Assembly: GCF_014903745.1 (NCBI RefSeq)
Contig: NZ_JACVXA010000010.1
Location: 34,897 to 98,896 of the forward strand
DNA: 64,000 bases
Direction: 5' to 3'
From: Mangrovicoccus algicola
GTDB lineage: Bacteria; Pseudomonadota; Alphaproteobacteria; Rhodobacterales; Rhodobacteraceae
The translations under genes and the position numbers were made by a program. Below the pieces are notes generated by a model. The model was given only the letters and a program-made list of their open reading frames with translations. It ran no database searches and was not told the DNA's origin. The stretch's first letter is position 1. Each line of letters opens with the position of its first letter. Shown here in pieces: positions 25,328 through 34,716 of this stretch.

Positions 25328-25647
25328 CAGACCTGTGCCTCGGGCAGGCGGATCACGAGCCCGTCCATCGCCTCGGTCAATCTGATCTGGCAGGACAGCC
25401 GCGAGGTCTGCGTGACTTCCGATGCGGCGCAGTCGAGCATGTCGTCCTCGCCATCCATCCGCGCGCCGGTCGCCGCCGTCCAGTCCGGATCGACATGGCA
25501 ATGGCAGGTCGCGCACATCATCGAGCCGCCGCATTCGCCGAGAATGCCCCCGACATCATGGGCCAGCGCCGTGGACATCACCGTGTCGCCGGGGCGGGCC
25601 TCGACCACGGTTTCGGTGCCGTCATGGGCAATGAAGGTCAGTTTCAT
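25327..25647 (-). CDS. [2Fe-2S] ferredoxin, putidaredoxin type
   Basis: 106-residue vertebrate-type ferredoxin. Cluster ligands are C39, C45, C48 and C86. The family start MKLTFIAHDG is complete. It is placed 11 bp behind the P450 gene and overlaps the reductase, so it is the electron carrier of this P450. Confidence 0.93.
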   Translation of the reverse strand: MKLTFIAHDGTETVVEARPGDTVMSTALAHDVGGILGECGGSMMCATCHCHVDPDWTAATGARMDGEDDMLDCAASEVTQTSRLSCQIRLTEAMDGLVIRLPEAQV

Positions 25648-25658
25648 CCGGGGTCTCC

Positions 25659-26877
25659 TCAGGAAGGGATCAGCCGCAGGGGCAGGCGGTCGAGCGCATG
25701 GATCGCGTTGTTCGGGCGCCAGATGGCGGGACCGGCGGGCTCGATGCGGGCGACGCGGGGGGCCAGCGCGCCCAGCACCGCCTCCAGCTCGCCGCGGGCG
25801 ATGTTCTGGCCGACGCAGCCATGGATCCCCGCGCCGAAGGCCAGATGGCCCACGGGCCTGCGGTCGATGCGGAACGCCTCCGGATCGCCCCAGCGGTCCG
25901 GGTCCATGTTGGCGGCGCCGAGCGCGCAGAGGATCTTCGCGCCCTCCGGGACGGGGAAACCGGCGATTTCCGTGTCGCAACCGGCGGTGCGGGCGAAGGT
26001 ATGGACCGGCGAGGTGAAGCGCAGCACCTCCTCGAAGGCGGGACGGGCCAGCGACGGATCGGCGCGGAGCTTCTCCCATTCGGCGGGGAATTGCGAGAAG
26101 CACCAGAGCGCCGAGCCGATGCCGGTCACGGTCGTGTCGACCCCCGCCGACAGGAAGGACCGCACCAGCATGGCGGCCTCCTCATGGGTGATCTCGCCCG
26201 CATCCGCCGCCGCGTAGACCAGCGCGCCGAGCCCGTCGCCCGTCAGCCGGTCGCGCGCGCAGGCGGCGGTGATCCAGGCCGCGACCTCGGGGGCGCGCGC
26301 CATGGCCGCGCGGCGCAGGGCATTGTCGGGTCCGACCGCGTTGAAGACGATCGCGCCGTAATCGACCAGGTGGCGGGGGTTGGCGTCGGTCATGCCGACG
26401 GCGCGCGGAAAGACGGTGGTCGGGAAGGCCTCGGCCAGCTCGGTCACCGCCTCGATCCCGCCCTTCGCCGCCAGCGGCGCGACGATCTCCCCGGCGGCCG
26501 CGCGGAACATGTCCATCATGCCCTTGACCACCTTGGGCGAGAGCGCGCGGCTCATGACCTTGCGGGTCTTCGTGTGCTCCGGCGGATCGGCCTCGAGGAT
26601 GATCGACGGCGCCCGCCAGGGCGTCTCCAGCTTGAAGTCGTTGAGGCCGACGCCGCGCGAGGAGACGAAGCGGTCATGGTCCGAGAACACCTCCTTCGTC
26701 ACCTCGTGGCGGCCGACCATGAAGGCGCCGTAGCGGGGGATCCAGACCAGCTCGCCGCGGTCCCGCAGGGCCTTCCAGAACGGATAGGGATCGTGCAGGA
26801 CCGCCTCGTCATAGGGATCGACATCCCAGACGGGGATCGCGGGATGGGGGTCGAGGACGCGGTGGCCCTCGATCAGC

Positions 26878-26894
<17 letters not shown>
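25659..26894 (-). CDS. Cytochrome P450, CYP199-like (para-substituted benzoate oxidising)
   Basis: 411-residue soluble P450. Visible motifs: I-helix AGVDTT (250-255), ExxR (E289-R292) and the haem-binding loop FGAGIHGCVG with C360. The SSRGVGL segment near 78-84 and an RSFLS run at 245-249 just before AGVDTT resemble CYP199A enzymes, where these regions bind the substrate carboxylate (from memory). CYP199A proteins demethylate 4-methoxybenzoate to 4-hydroxybenzoate. The start lies 17 bp inside the end of livF, so the transporter and enzyme are translationally coupled. The subfamily call rests on motif likeness only. Confidence 0.88.
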
Positions 26895-27619
<725 letters not shown>

Positions 27620-27627
<8 letters not shown>

Positions 27628-28369
27628 GCGCGCCTCCGAGGTAGAGTTCGCGGACCTGCGGGTCCGACGCGATCTGCGCCGGCGTGCCCTCGGTCAGGAT
27701 GCGCCCCGCCACCAGCACGACGATCGAGCGGGCGACGCGGAACACCAGTTCCATGTCATGCTCGATGATCAGCACGGCCAGATCGGCAGGCAGCGCCTCG
27801 ATCGCGTCGGTGATCAGGTGCGTCTCGCTGCCCGGCACCCCGGCGGCGGGCTCGTCCAGGATCAACACGCGGGGTTTCAGGGCCAGCGTCATCGCCAGCT
27901 CCACCAGCCTCTGCTGGCCATAGGCAAGCCGCTCCACGACGCGGTCGGCCAGCGGCTCCAGCGCCAGCTGGTCCATCAGCGCCGCGATCTCGGCCTCCAC
28001 CTCCGGGTCGCCATCAGCCCGGCAGAACAGCCGGAATCCGCGCCTTTCGCGTTCCAGGACCGCCAGCCGCAGGTTTTCGCGCACCGTCAGCCCGGTGAAA
28101 AGCGTGGTGATCTGGAAGGTCTTGGCGATGCCGAGCCGCACGCGCGCGGTCTCGTCCATGTCCGAGATATCCGCCCCGTCGAAGCGGATCGAGCCGGAGG
28201 AGGGCGCATGGATGCCCGTCACGAGATTGGCGAAGGTGGATTTCCCGGCGCCGTTGGGCCCGATCAGCGCCTTGCGCGCGCCGGGGGGCAGGTCGAAATC
28301 CAGCCCGTCGCTGACCACCAGCCCGCCGAAACGCTTGGACAGGCCTCGGACCACGAGTCCCTCAGTCAT
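27620..28369 (-). CDS. Branched-chain-type ABC transporter ATPase (LivG)
   Basis: 249-residue ATP-binding subunit with Walker A GPNGAGKS (37-44), the LivG-type signature LAYGQQR and Walker B LILDEP. The C-terminal IIEHDMELVF segment is typical for LivG. It overlaps both livM and livF, so the five transport genes form one translational unit. Confidence 0.92.
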
Positions 28370-29294
28370 GGCGGCCTCCTTTCAGCGCGCCGGGCAAGGA
28401 CAGCAGCCCCCCGGGCAGGACGAAGACGACGACCATCACCAACGCGCCGATGGCGAAGAGCCAGTTGAAGGGATCGGCCGCGGCCGCGTAGTGATGGGCG
28501 AACATGAACAGCACCGTGCCCAGGAGCGCGCCCCAGAGCCGCCCGGTGCCGCCGAGGATCAGCATGACCAGCGCCTCCGCCGAGAGGGTGAAGGAGAAGG
28601 TCTCGAGGCTGACCAGTCCCGCGACCTGGGCCGAGAGCGCCCCGGCGATCCCGGCGATGGCCCCGCCCAGCGTGTAGGCGGCGACGCGGCGGGGATAGAC
28701 CGGCGCGCCGATGGCGGCCATGCGCGCGGGGCTTGACTGCAGCCCCCTGAGCGACAGGCCGAAGGGCGAGCGCGCGACGAGGGCAAGCAGGCCCAGGACG
28801 CAGGCGCCGACCGCCGCGGCGTAGCAGAACCCGGTCTGGCCGATGAAGTCGAATTCCCACAGGCCGAGGACCGGGCCGAAGGCCACGCGCAGCCCGTCCG
28901 CCCCGCCGGTCAGGTCGCGGGCGCGGTTGGCGGTCTCGGCCAGAAGCGCCGCGACGGCGATGGTCAGCATGATCAGCGTGAGTCCGGAGGCGCGCATGAG
29001 GACCAGGCCGGAAAGCAGCGCCACCACCGCCCCGGCGGCGGCCCCGACGGCCAGCCCGGCGACCGGCTCGGCCCAGGCATGGGCGGCAAACAGCGCGGCG
29101 GCATAGGCCCCGGCGCCGTACATCGCCGCCTGTCCCAGCGTGGCGATCCCGGCAAAGCCCAGCACCAGGTCGATGGAAAGCACGAAGATGCCCATGACGA
29201 GGATGCGCGTGGCGAAGGCCAGGTTGTAGGGCATCAGCAGGTACATCGCCGCCGTGCCCGCGAGAAGAAGGATGAAGGGAAGCGCGCGTTTCAT
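28362..29294 (-). CDS. Branched-chain-type ABC permease (LivM)
   Basis: 310-residue inner-membrane permease with about nine hydrophobic helices and the family segment GFAGIATLGQAAMYGAGAY near residues 46-64. The SPFGLSLRGLQSSPARMAAIG coupling region is in the second half (abbreviated: SPFGLSLRG). It overlaps livH by 4 bp and livG by 8 bp. Confidence 0.9.
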   Translation of the reverse strand: MKRALPFILLLAGTAAMYLLMPYNLAFATRILVMGIFVLSIDLVLGFAGIATLGQAAMYGAGAYAAALFAAHAWAEPVAGLAVGAAAGAVVALLSGLVLMRASGLTLIMLTIAVAALLAETANRARDLTGGADGLRVAFGPVLGLWEFDFIGQTGFCYAAAVGACVLGLLALVARSPFGLSLRGLQSSPARMAAIGAPVYPRRVAAYTLGGAIAGIAGALSAQVAGLVSLETFSFTLSAEALVMLILGGTGRLWGALLGTVLFMFAHHYAAAADPFNWLFAIGALVMVVVFVLPGGLLSLPGALKGGRHD

Positions 29295-30154
29295 GCGATC
29301 CTCCCCATGAGGCCCTGGGGCCGCAGCGCCAGCACCAGGATGACGATGCCGTAGAAGGCGAAGGTCGCCATGTCCGGCACCAGATAGCGCGCGGCGGTCT
29401 CGGTGATCCCCAGCCCGAGCGCGGCGGCGAAGGAGCCGGTGACCGAGCCCATGCCGCCGACCGCGACCACCATCAGGAACAGCACCATGTAGCGCAGCGG
29501 GTAATAGGCATCGACCGGCAGGAGTTCCGCCCCGAGCACGCCGCCGAGCGCGGCCAGCGCGGCGCCAAGGCCGAATGTGGCCATGTAGATGCGGTCGGTG
29601 ACGATGCCATGGGCCGAGGCGATGGCGCGGTTGTCCACCGCCGCGCGCAGCCGGATGCCAAAGCGGGTCCGGTCAAGCAGCAGCCACAGGCCGAGGATGA
29701 CGCCGAGCCCGCAGAGGATCACCGCGATCCGGTGCGCGGGCAGGGTGCGGAAGCCCAGATCGACGGTCCGCGACAGCGTCTCGGGCAGCGGCACCGGCAG
29801 AAGGGCCGAACCCTGCCAGCGGTTAACGGCGGCGATCACGATGAAGGTCAGGCCGATCGTGGCCAGCACCTGCTGCAATTCGCCGAAGCCGTAGATGCGG
29901 CGATAGACCAGCCGCTCCAGCGGCAGGGCCAATGCGACGGTGCCGAGGATGGCGCAGGCCAGCGCGGGCCAGAAACCGAGGCCCAGATCGGCCCCCGCCC
30001 AATGGGCCAGCGCGCCGCCCATCAGGGCAAAGCCGCCATGGGCGAGGTTGACGACGCGCATCAGCCCCATCGTCACCGACAGCCCGACCGCGACGAGGAA
30101 CAGGATCATGCCATAGGCGATGCCGTCCAGGGCGATGTTCAATAGCAATGTCAT
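29291..30154 (-). CDS. Branched-chain-type ABC permease (LivH)
   Basis: 287-residue permease with the N-terminal LivH pattern (DGIAYGMILFLVAVGLSV, then MRVVNLAHGG) and about eight helices. It is the second gene of the operon, 48 bp behind the binding protein. Confidence 0.9.
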   Translation of the reverse strand: MTLLLNIALDGIAYGMILFLVAVGLSVTMGLMRVVNLAHGGFALMGGALAHWAGADLGLGFWPALACAILGTVALALPLERLVYRRIYGFGELQQVLATIGLTFIVIAAVNRWQGSALLPVPLPETLSRTVDLGFRTLPAHRIAVILCGLGVILGLWLLLDRTRFGIRLRAAVDNRAIASAHGIVTDRIYMATFGLGAALAALGGVLGAELLPVDAYYPLRYMVLFLMVVAVGGMGSVTGSFAAALGLGITETAARYLVPDMATFAFYGIVILVLALRPQGLMGRIA

Positions 30155-30202
30155 GGAATCACATCCGACCGGCGGAACGGGCTGGCGCCCGCCCCGTCCC
30201 GG

Positions 30203-31372
30203 TCAGTCCTTCCAGCCGAGATCGCCGACCGTGGCGATGATTCCGGTCTCGGCATTCTCCAGCAGTCCCGTCTGCGGGTTGCGGGTCACTTCGCGGATAT
30301 AGACGTTCTGGACCAGCGTGCGGCTCTCGGGATCCATCCTCACCGGGCCGCGGGGGCTTTCCCATTCCGCGCCCAGAGCCGCCTCGATGGCCGCCCTGCC
30401 ATCGGCCCCGGCCGCCTCCACCATGCGATAGATCAGATCCGCCCCGTCCCAGGCCCCGACCGAGGCCCAGTTCACCGGCGCCGCATCGTCGCCCAGCCCC
30501 TCCACGGCCGCCAGGAAGGCACGGTTGGCATCGCTGTCATGCGCGGCGGAGTAGTGATAGGCGGTGTGCAGCCCCAGCGCGCCGTCGCCGAGCGCCTGCA
30601 GGTTGCTCTCCTCGGTCTCGGCCGTCCCGAGGAAGGTGATCCCGGCCTCCTTCAGCCCGTTCTCGGCATAGGCTTTCGCATAGGCGAAGGTCGGCGGACC
30701 GCCGGGAAGGAAGACGAAGACCGCCTCGGGGCCGGTGGCACGGACGCTTTGCAGGAAGGGCGCGAAGTCGGTGGTGGAGAGCGGCATCCGGATCGTGTCC
30801 GTCACCGCGCCGCCCCTTGCCGTGAACGCCTCGGAAAAGGCGGTCTCGGCGTCGATGCCGGGGCCGTAATCGGCGACCGTGGTGACGACGCTGCGGATGC
30901 CCTGCGCGTATGCCCAGTCGGCCAGCGGCGCCGAGACCTGGGGCAGGGTATAGCTGGTGCGCAGGAAGAACGGGCTCTCGGCATTGATGGCCGAGGTCGC
31001 GGCATTGAATATCACCACCGGGGTTTCCGACTGGGTGGCCAGCTGCGCCACCGACAGCGCGTTCGGCGTGAACACATAGCCCGCCAGGACATCGACCCGG
31101 TCGCGGATCACCAGTTCCTGCGACAGGGACCGCGCCAGGTCGGGGTTCACGCCGCCGGAATCCTTGTAGACGAAGCTGATCTCGTGATCCCCGGCGCGCG
31201 TGCCATGCGTTGCCTGCCAGGCCTCGATCGCCTGGCGGAACTGGGTCCCGTAAAGCGCGAAGGGCCCCGAGAAGGGCGCGACGACGCCCACCCTGATCTC
31301 ATCGGCCGTGGCCTGGCCCGCGGCCAGTCCAAGCGTGACCGCGGCAAGCGCCGCGAGCGGTTTGCGTGACAT
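30203..31372 (-). CDS. Branched-chain-type ABC substrate-binding protein (LivJ-like)
   Basis: 389-residue periplasmic type I binding protein. A signal peptide runs to about residue 23 (ATADEIRVG), followed by the family start VGVVAPFSGPFALYG. The start at 31372 has GGGAGGA upstream. It is the first gene of the nine-gene liv-P450-marR operon; the two palindromes at 31414-31464 precede it. By context it should bind an aromatic acid rather than leucine, as do the binding proteins of similar Rhodopseudomonas clusters. Confidence 0.88.
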   Translation of the reverse strand: MSRKPLAALAAVTLGLAAGQATADEIRVGVVAPFSGPFALYGTQFRQAIEAWQATHGTRAGDHEISFVYKDSGGVNPDLARSLSQELVIRDRVDVLAGYVFTPNALSVAQLATQSETPVVIFNAATSAINAESPFFLRTSYTLPQVSAPLADWAYAQGIRSVVTTVADYGPGIDAETAFSEAFTARGGAVTDTIRMPLSTTDFAPFLQSVRATGPEAVFVFLPGGPPTFAYAKAYAENGLKEAGITFLGTAETEESNLQALGDGALGLHTAYHYSAAHDSDANRAFLAAVEGLGDDAAPVNWASVGAWDGADLIYRMVEAAGADGRAAIEAALGAEWESPRGPVRMDPESRTLVQNVYIREVTRNPQTGLLENAETGIIATVGDLGWKD

Positions 31373-31413
31373 GTGAGTCCTCCCAGACTGATCCGCCTTC
31401 TCCCGGGCGATGC

Positions 31414-31464
31414 GTTGATAAGTCAACTTTCAGCCACCCTATCCGATTGCGTTGATGTATCAAC
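31414..31464 (-). promoter_or_regulatory. Two palindromic operators and candidate promoter of the liv-P450 operon
   Basis: GTTGATAAGTCAAC (31414-31427) and GTTGATGTATCAAC (31451-31464) share GTTGAT and TCAAC ends; the second is a perfect 6-2-6 palindrome. Their centres are 37 bp apart. On the minus strand TTGATA inside the distal copy, 16 bp, then TAGGGT is a possible promoter, so a repressor on the distal site would cover the -35 and one on the proximal site would lie near the start. The operon's own MarR protein is the obvious candidate ligand. Confidence 0.65.
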
Positions 31465-31547
31465 TAATACTTTCGGAGGATATGCGCGGCGGGCGGCGGG
31501 GGAGGCCGGTGCAGGAGCATCCGGATGGACGGAGAAGGCGGACCGGC

Positions 31548-32135
31548 TCAGCGCAGCAGCAGCAGAGCCCCCGGCAGGGCGGCCAGGCACAGCAGCGAGA
31601 CAAGCGTCAGCGCCCCGTCCCGGGTCAGCAGGCTGGCCGCGAAAAGCGCGATGACCGCCGAGGCGATGGAGCCCGAGGTGGGGATGATCTCCAGGAAGGG
31701 CATGACCAGCGTCAGCGCCATGATCAGGCCCATCGGAAGCCACAGCCAGGGACGGTGCAGCAGCCAGGTGAAACGCGGGCGCAGGAACTTCTCGACGAAG
31801 GCCACGGGCTTGCGCAGCCAGCGGATCCCCTTGCGCAGCGTCGCGCTGCTGAGCCTGCGGCGGGTGACGAATTGCGGCAGCCAGACGCTGTCGCGGCCGA
31901 CCATCATCTGCGCCACCAGGATGAAGACCAGGAGCGCCACCGCCGCCGTCATGCCGGGAATGGCGCTGGCCGGAGAGGTGGAGACCAGCGAGAAGGCCAG
32001 CATCAGCGCGGCGAAGGACGACCGTCCCAGGGCCTCGACCAGGTCCTCCACCTGCACGCTCTCCTGTTCCGTCCCGATGGTGTTCTCCAGCTCGTCCAGC
32101 ACCTCGCTGAGCGCCCGCGTTCCCTTGTCCGGCAT
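31548..32135 (-). CDS. ExoD-family membrane protein
   Basis: 195-residue inner-membrane protein of the ExoD family: a polar N-terminal third with LSEVLDELE, then four to five hydrophobic helices with the pattern PASAIPGMTA near residue 55 and MGLIMALTLVMPFLEIIP near 135. ExoD in Sinorhizobium affects exopolysaccharide production and survival at high pH; the biochemical role is unknown. The start is the ATG at 32135, preceded by GGAAGGG. It is divergent from the MgtC gene. Confidence 0.85.
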   Translation of the reverse strand: MPDKGTRALSEVLDELENTIGTEQESVQVEDLVEALGRSSFAALMLAFSLVSTSPASAIPGMTAAVALLVFILVAQMMVGRDSVWLPQFVTRRRLSSATLRKGIRWLRKPVAFVEKFLRPRFTWLLHRPWLWLPMGLIMALTLVMPFLEIIPTSGSIASAVIALFAASLLTRDGALTLVSLLCLAALPGALLLLR

Positions 32136-32522
32136 GTCGTGTCCCTTCCAGCGGCGCACGGCGGGTCCCGGCAATCCCCTCCGCAATGCCGCCGGGCGGG
32201 ACGGGGTGGCTGCCGGGCCGTCGCGCGGTGACAGAATCCGTCCGGACAACCGGCGCGCCCCTGCGGCGGTTCCTGATATGCCGGGGCAATGGGCCGTTTT
32301 CCTGTCCCGTCCCCCTGCCGCCGCGCCAGCCGCGCGGCAGGACAGGCAGCGGCGGCGCCCCGGCAGCGCATGCCCGGAATTCCCGCCCCGCGCCGAACCG
32401 TGGGCCGAGGGACATGGCGGAACACCGCAACGCCCGGGCCGTTCTCCCCGCGGGGCGGCGCGGGCAGGACGGCCGGAATGCGCCGCGCCACGGCATCGCG
32501 GCAGATCACGAAAGGCAGGGAC
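32136..32522. other. 387-bp divergent intergenic region
   Basis: It separates the exoD and mgtC-like genes. It is GC-rich, with no frame carrying a ribosome-binding site, no clear palindrome and no convincing -35/-10 pair that I can see; promoters for both genes must lie here. Confidence 0.4.
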
Positions 32523-33023
32523 ATGACATTCGAACAGGCATGGCAGGCCATGGCCGCGGAACTGACAGGGGCGCCGCTGATGCCCTGGCCGGTGCTGGTG
32601 CTGCGCCTCATGGGGGCGGTCGTGCTGTGCGGGGCGGTCGGGTATGAACGCGAAGCCCATGGACGCGCGGCGGGGCTGCGCACGCATATCCTGGTAGGGC
32701 TCGCCGCGGCGGTCTACACGCTGATCATGCAGGATCTCGTCGGGCGGGCGGATCAGTACCCGGACATCGCGCGCACCGACCCGATCCGCATCATCGAGGC
32801 GGTGACGGGTGGCGTCGCCTTCCTGGCCGCCGGGATGATCGTGTTCAGCGGCGACAAGGTGCGCGGCCTGACGACGGGGGCCGGGCTGTGGCTGTCGGCC
32901 GCGATCGGATTGGCGGTGGGAATGGGGCTGTGGCCGCTGGCCCTGCTGTCGACCCTGCTGGCGCTGGCCGTGCTCGGCATGCTGCGGCTGATCAAGCCCG
33001 ACGGCCCGGATGAGGACGGGTGA
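32523..33023 (+). CDS. MgtC/SapB family membrane protein
   Basis: 166-residue inner-membrane protein with four to five helices. The MgtC core is visible: LRLMGAVVLCGAVGYERE at about 27-44, GLRTHILVGLAAAVYTL at 51-67, and GGVAFLAAGMIV followed by VRGLTTGAGLWLSAAIGLA. The soluble C-terminal domain of Salmonella MgtC is missing, as in the SapB-like short forms. Such proteins are associated with low magnesium and intracellular or stress growth. AAAGGCAGGG stands before the ATG at 32523. Confidence 0.88.
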   Translation: MTFEQAWQAMAAELTGAPLMPWPVLVLRLMGAVVLCGAVGYEREAHGRAAGLRTHILVGLAAAVYTLIMQDLVGRADQYPDIARTDPIRIIEAVTGGVAFLAAGMIVFSGDKVRGLTTGAGLWLSAAIGLAVGMGLWPLALLSTLLALAVLGMLRLIKPDGPDEDG

Positions 33024-33031
33024 GCGCCCCT

Positions 33032-34684
33032 TCACCCCCGGTCCGGTTCTTCCCGCGACAGGAAGGCCGTGCCGTAGGGGTCCAGGTCGATGCCGCCCGC
33101 CCGGTCCGGCGCGCTGCACGACCCCGCAAGCCCCGGCACCTCCACCGGCCGCCCGCGGCTCTGCGGGGGCAGATCCATGCGCGTGGGCACCGCCGAGAAG
33201 TTGAACAGGCAGGTCAGGGTCCGCCCGCCGGAACTGCGCTCGAAGGCCAGCACATTGGCCGGAGCGTCGAGAAAGCGCAGCGATCCCCGGCGCAGCGGAT
33301 CCTGGTCCCGGCGCCAGACCAGAAGGCTGCGCAGCTGCGACAGGACCGAGGCAGGGTCGGCCTCCTGCCGGTCGGCGGCGCGCTCCAGATGCGCGGCGGG
33401 GACCGGCAGCCAGGGACGCACGGCCGAGAAGCCCCCATGCGCGGCCTCCGCCTGCCACGGCATCGGCGTGCGCGTGCCGTCGCGCCCCTTGTAGATCGGC
33501 CAGAACTCGCGGCCATAGGGATCCACGATATCCTCATAGGCCAGCTCCGCCTCGGGCAGTCCCAGCTCGCTGCCCTGGTAGAGGCACAGCGCCCCGCGCA
33601 GGCAGGACAGGGCCGCGAGGATGACGGAGACCTTCCCCGGCTCTTCCTCGGCCCCCAGCCGCGTGACGGCGCGCTTGAAATCATGGTTGTCCACTGCCCA
33701 GCAGGGCCAGCCGCTGTCATCGTCATGGCCCAGTTCCGCGGCCAGGTCGCGGATGAGGCGCGGGGTGATCTCCTCGGCGCCCAGAAGCCAGTAGCCATAG
33801 GCCAGGTGCAGCCGGTCGATGGCCGTGTATTCGCGATGAATGTTCACGGCGTCGGATTCATGCAGCTCGCCCAGAAGCACCCGGTCGCCATAGCCGTCGC
33901 ACAGCTGCCGCAGCCGCTGCAGGAAGGCCACGGTCTCGGGCTGCTGGATGTCGTGCAGATGCAGCTGCTTGGAATAGGGATTGAAGGCGAAGACCTCGCC
34001 CGGCGGCGGATCGGGATTGACCGGGTTGTCGCGCAGCTCCGGATCATGGGCGTAGAAGGTGCAGACATCCAGACGGAACCCGTCCACGCCCAGATCCAGC
34101 CAGAAGCGGCAGACCTCCAGCACCGCCTCCTGCACCTGGGGATTGTGGAAGTTCAGGTCGGGCTGTTCGCGCAGGAAATTGTGCAGGTAAAACTGGCCCC
34201 GGCGCGGCTCCCACTGCCAAGAGGAGCCGCCGAAGACCGAGATCCAGTTGTTGGGCGGCGACCCGTCGGGCTTGCCGTCATCCCAGACATACCAGTCCGC
34301 GCGGGGATTGTCCCGGCTGGCGCGGCTTTCGAGAAACCAGGGATGCTCGGAGGAGGTATGCGACAGGACCTGGTCGGTGATGACCCTCAGCCCCCGCTCA
34401 TGCGCCGCCGCGATCAGCGCCTTGAGGCTGTCCATCGTCCCGAAAAGCGGATCGACCGCGCGGTAATCCGAGACGTCATAGCCGAAATCGCGCATCGGCG
34501 ACTTGACGAAGGGCGAGATCCAGATCGCGTCCGCGCCCAGCCGCGCGACATGGTCCAGCCTTTCGCGGATGCCGTCCAGGTCGCCGATGCCGTTGCCGGT
34601 CGTGTCCTGGAAGCTGCGCGGATAGATCTGGTAGATCACCGCGCCCTTCCACCAGTCGGGCGACTGTGCCTGCATGTCGGTCAT
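33032..34684 (-). CDS. GH13 alpha-glucosidase (oligo-1,6-glucosidase type), copy 1
   Basis: 550-residue cytosolic glycoside hydrolase, family 13, subfamily 23-like. Catalytic residues are D206 (nucleophile, GFRLD), E273 (acid/base, LLGE) and D335 (DNHD). Region I reads DQVLSHTS. It hydrolyses alpha-1,4 or alpha-1,6 glucosides from short oligosaccharides, sucrose or trehalose. The start is the ATG at 34684 with AAAGGA upstream. The next gene upstream, 32 bp away, is a paralogue. No sugar transporter accompanies the pair, which suggests intracellular glucan or trehalose turnover. Confidence 0.92.
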   Translation of the reverse strand: MTDMQAQSPDWWKGAVIYQIYPRSFQDTTGNGIGDLDGIRERLDHVARLGADAIWISPFVKSPMRDFGYDVSDYRAVDPLFGTMDSLKALIAAAHERGLRVITDQVLSHTSSEHPWFLESRASRDNPRADWYVWDDGKPDGSPPNNWISVFGGSSWQWEPRRGQFYLHNFLREQPDLNFHNPQVQEAVLEVCRFWLDLGVDGFRLDVCTFYAHDPELRDNPVNPDPPPGEVFAFNPYSKQLHLHDIQQPETVAFLQRLRQLCDGYGDRVLLGELHESDAVNIHREYTAIDRLHLAYGYWLLGAEEITPRLIRDLAAELGHDDDSGWPCWAVDNHDFKRAVTRLGAEEEPGKVSVILAALSCLRGALCLYQGSELGLPEAELAYEDIVDPYGREFWPIYKGRDGTRTPMPWQAEAAHGGFSAVRPWLPVPAAHLERAADRQEADPASVLSQLRSLLVWRRDQDPLRRGSLRFLDAPANVLAFERSSGGRTLTCLFNFSAVPTRMDLPPQSRGRPVEVPGLAGSCSAPDRAGGIDLDPYGTAFLSREEPDRG

Positions 34685-34716
34685 GTCATCCTTTCTGCCG
34701 GTCGCGTGCCGGTCCG

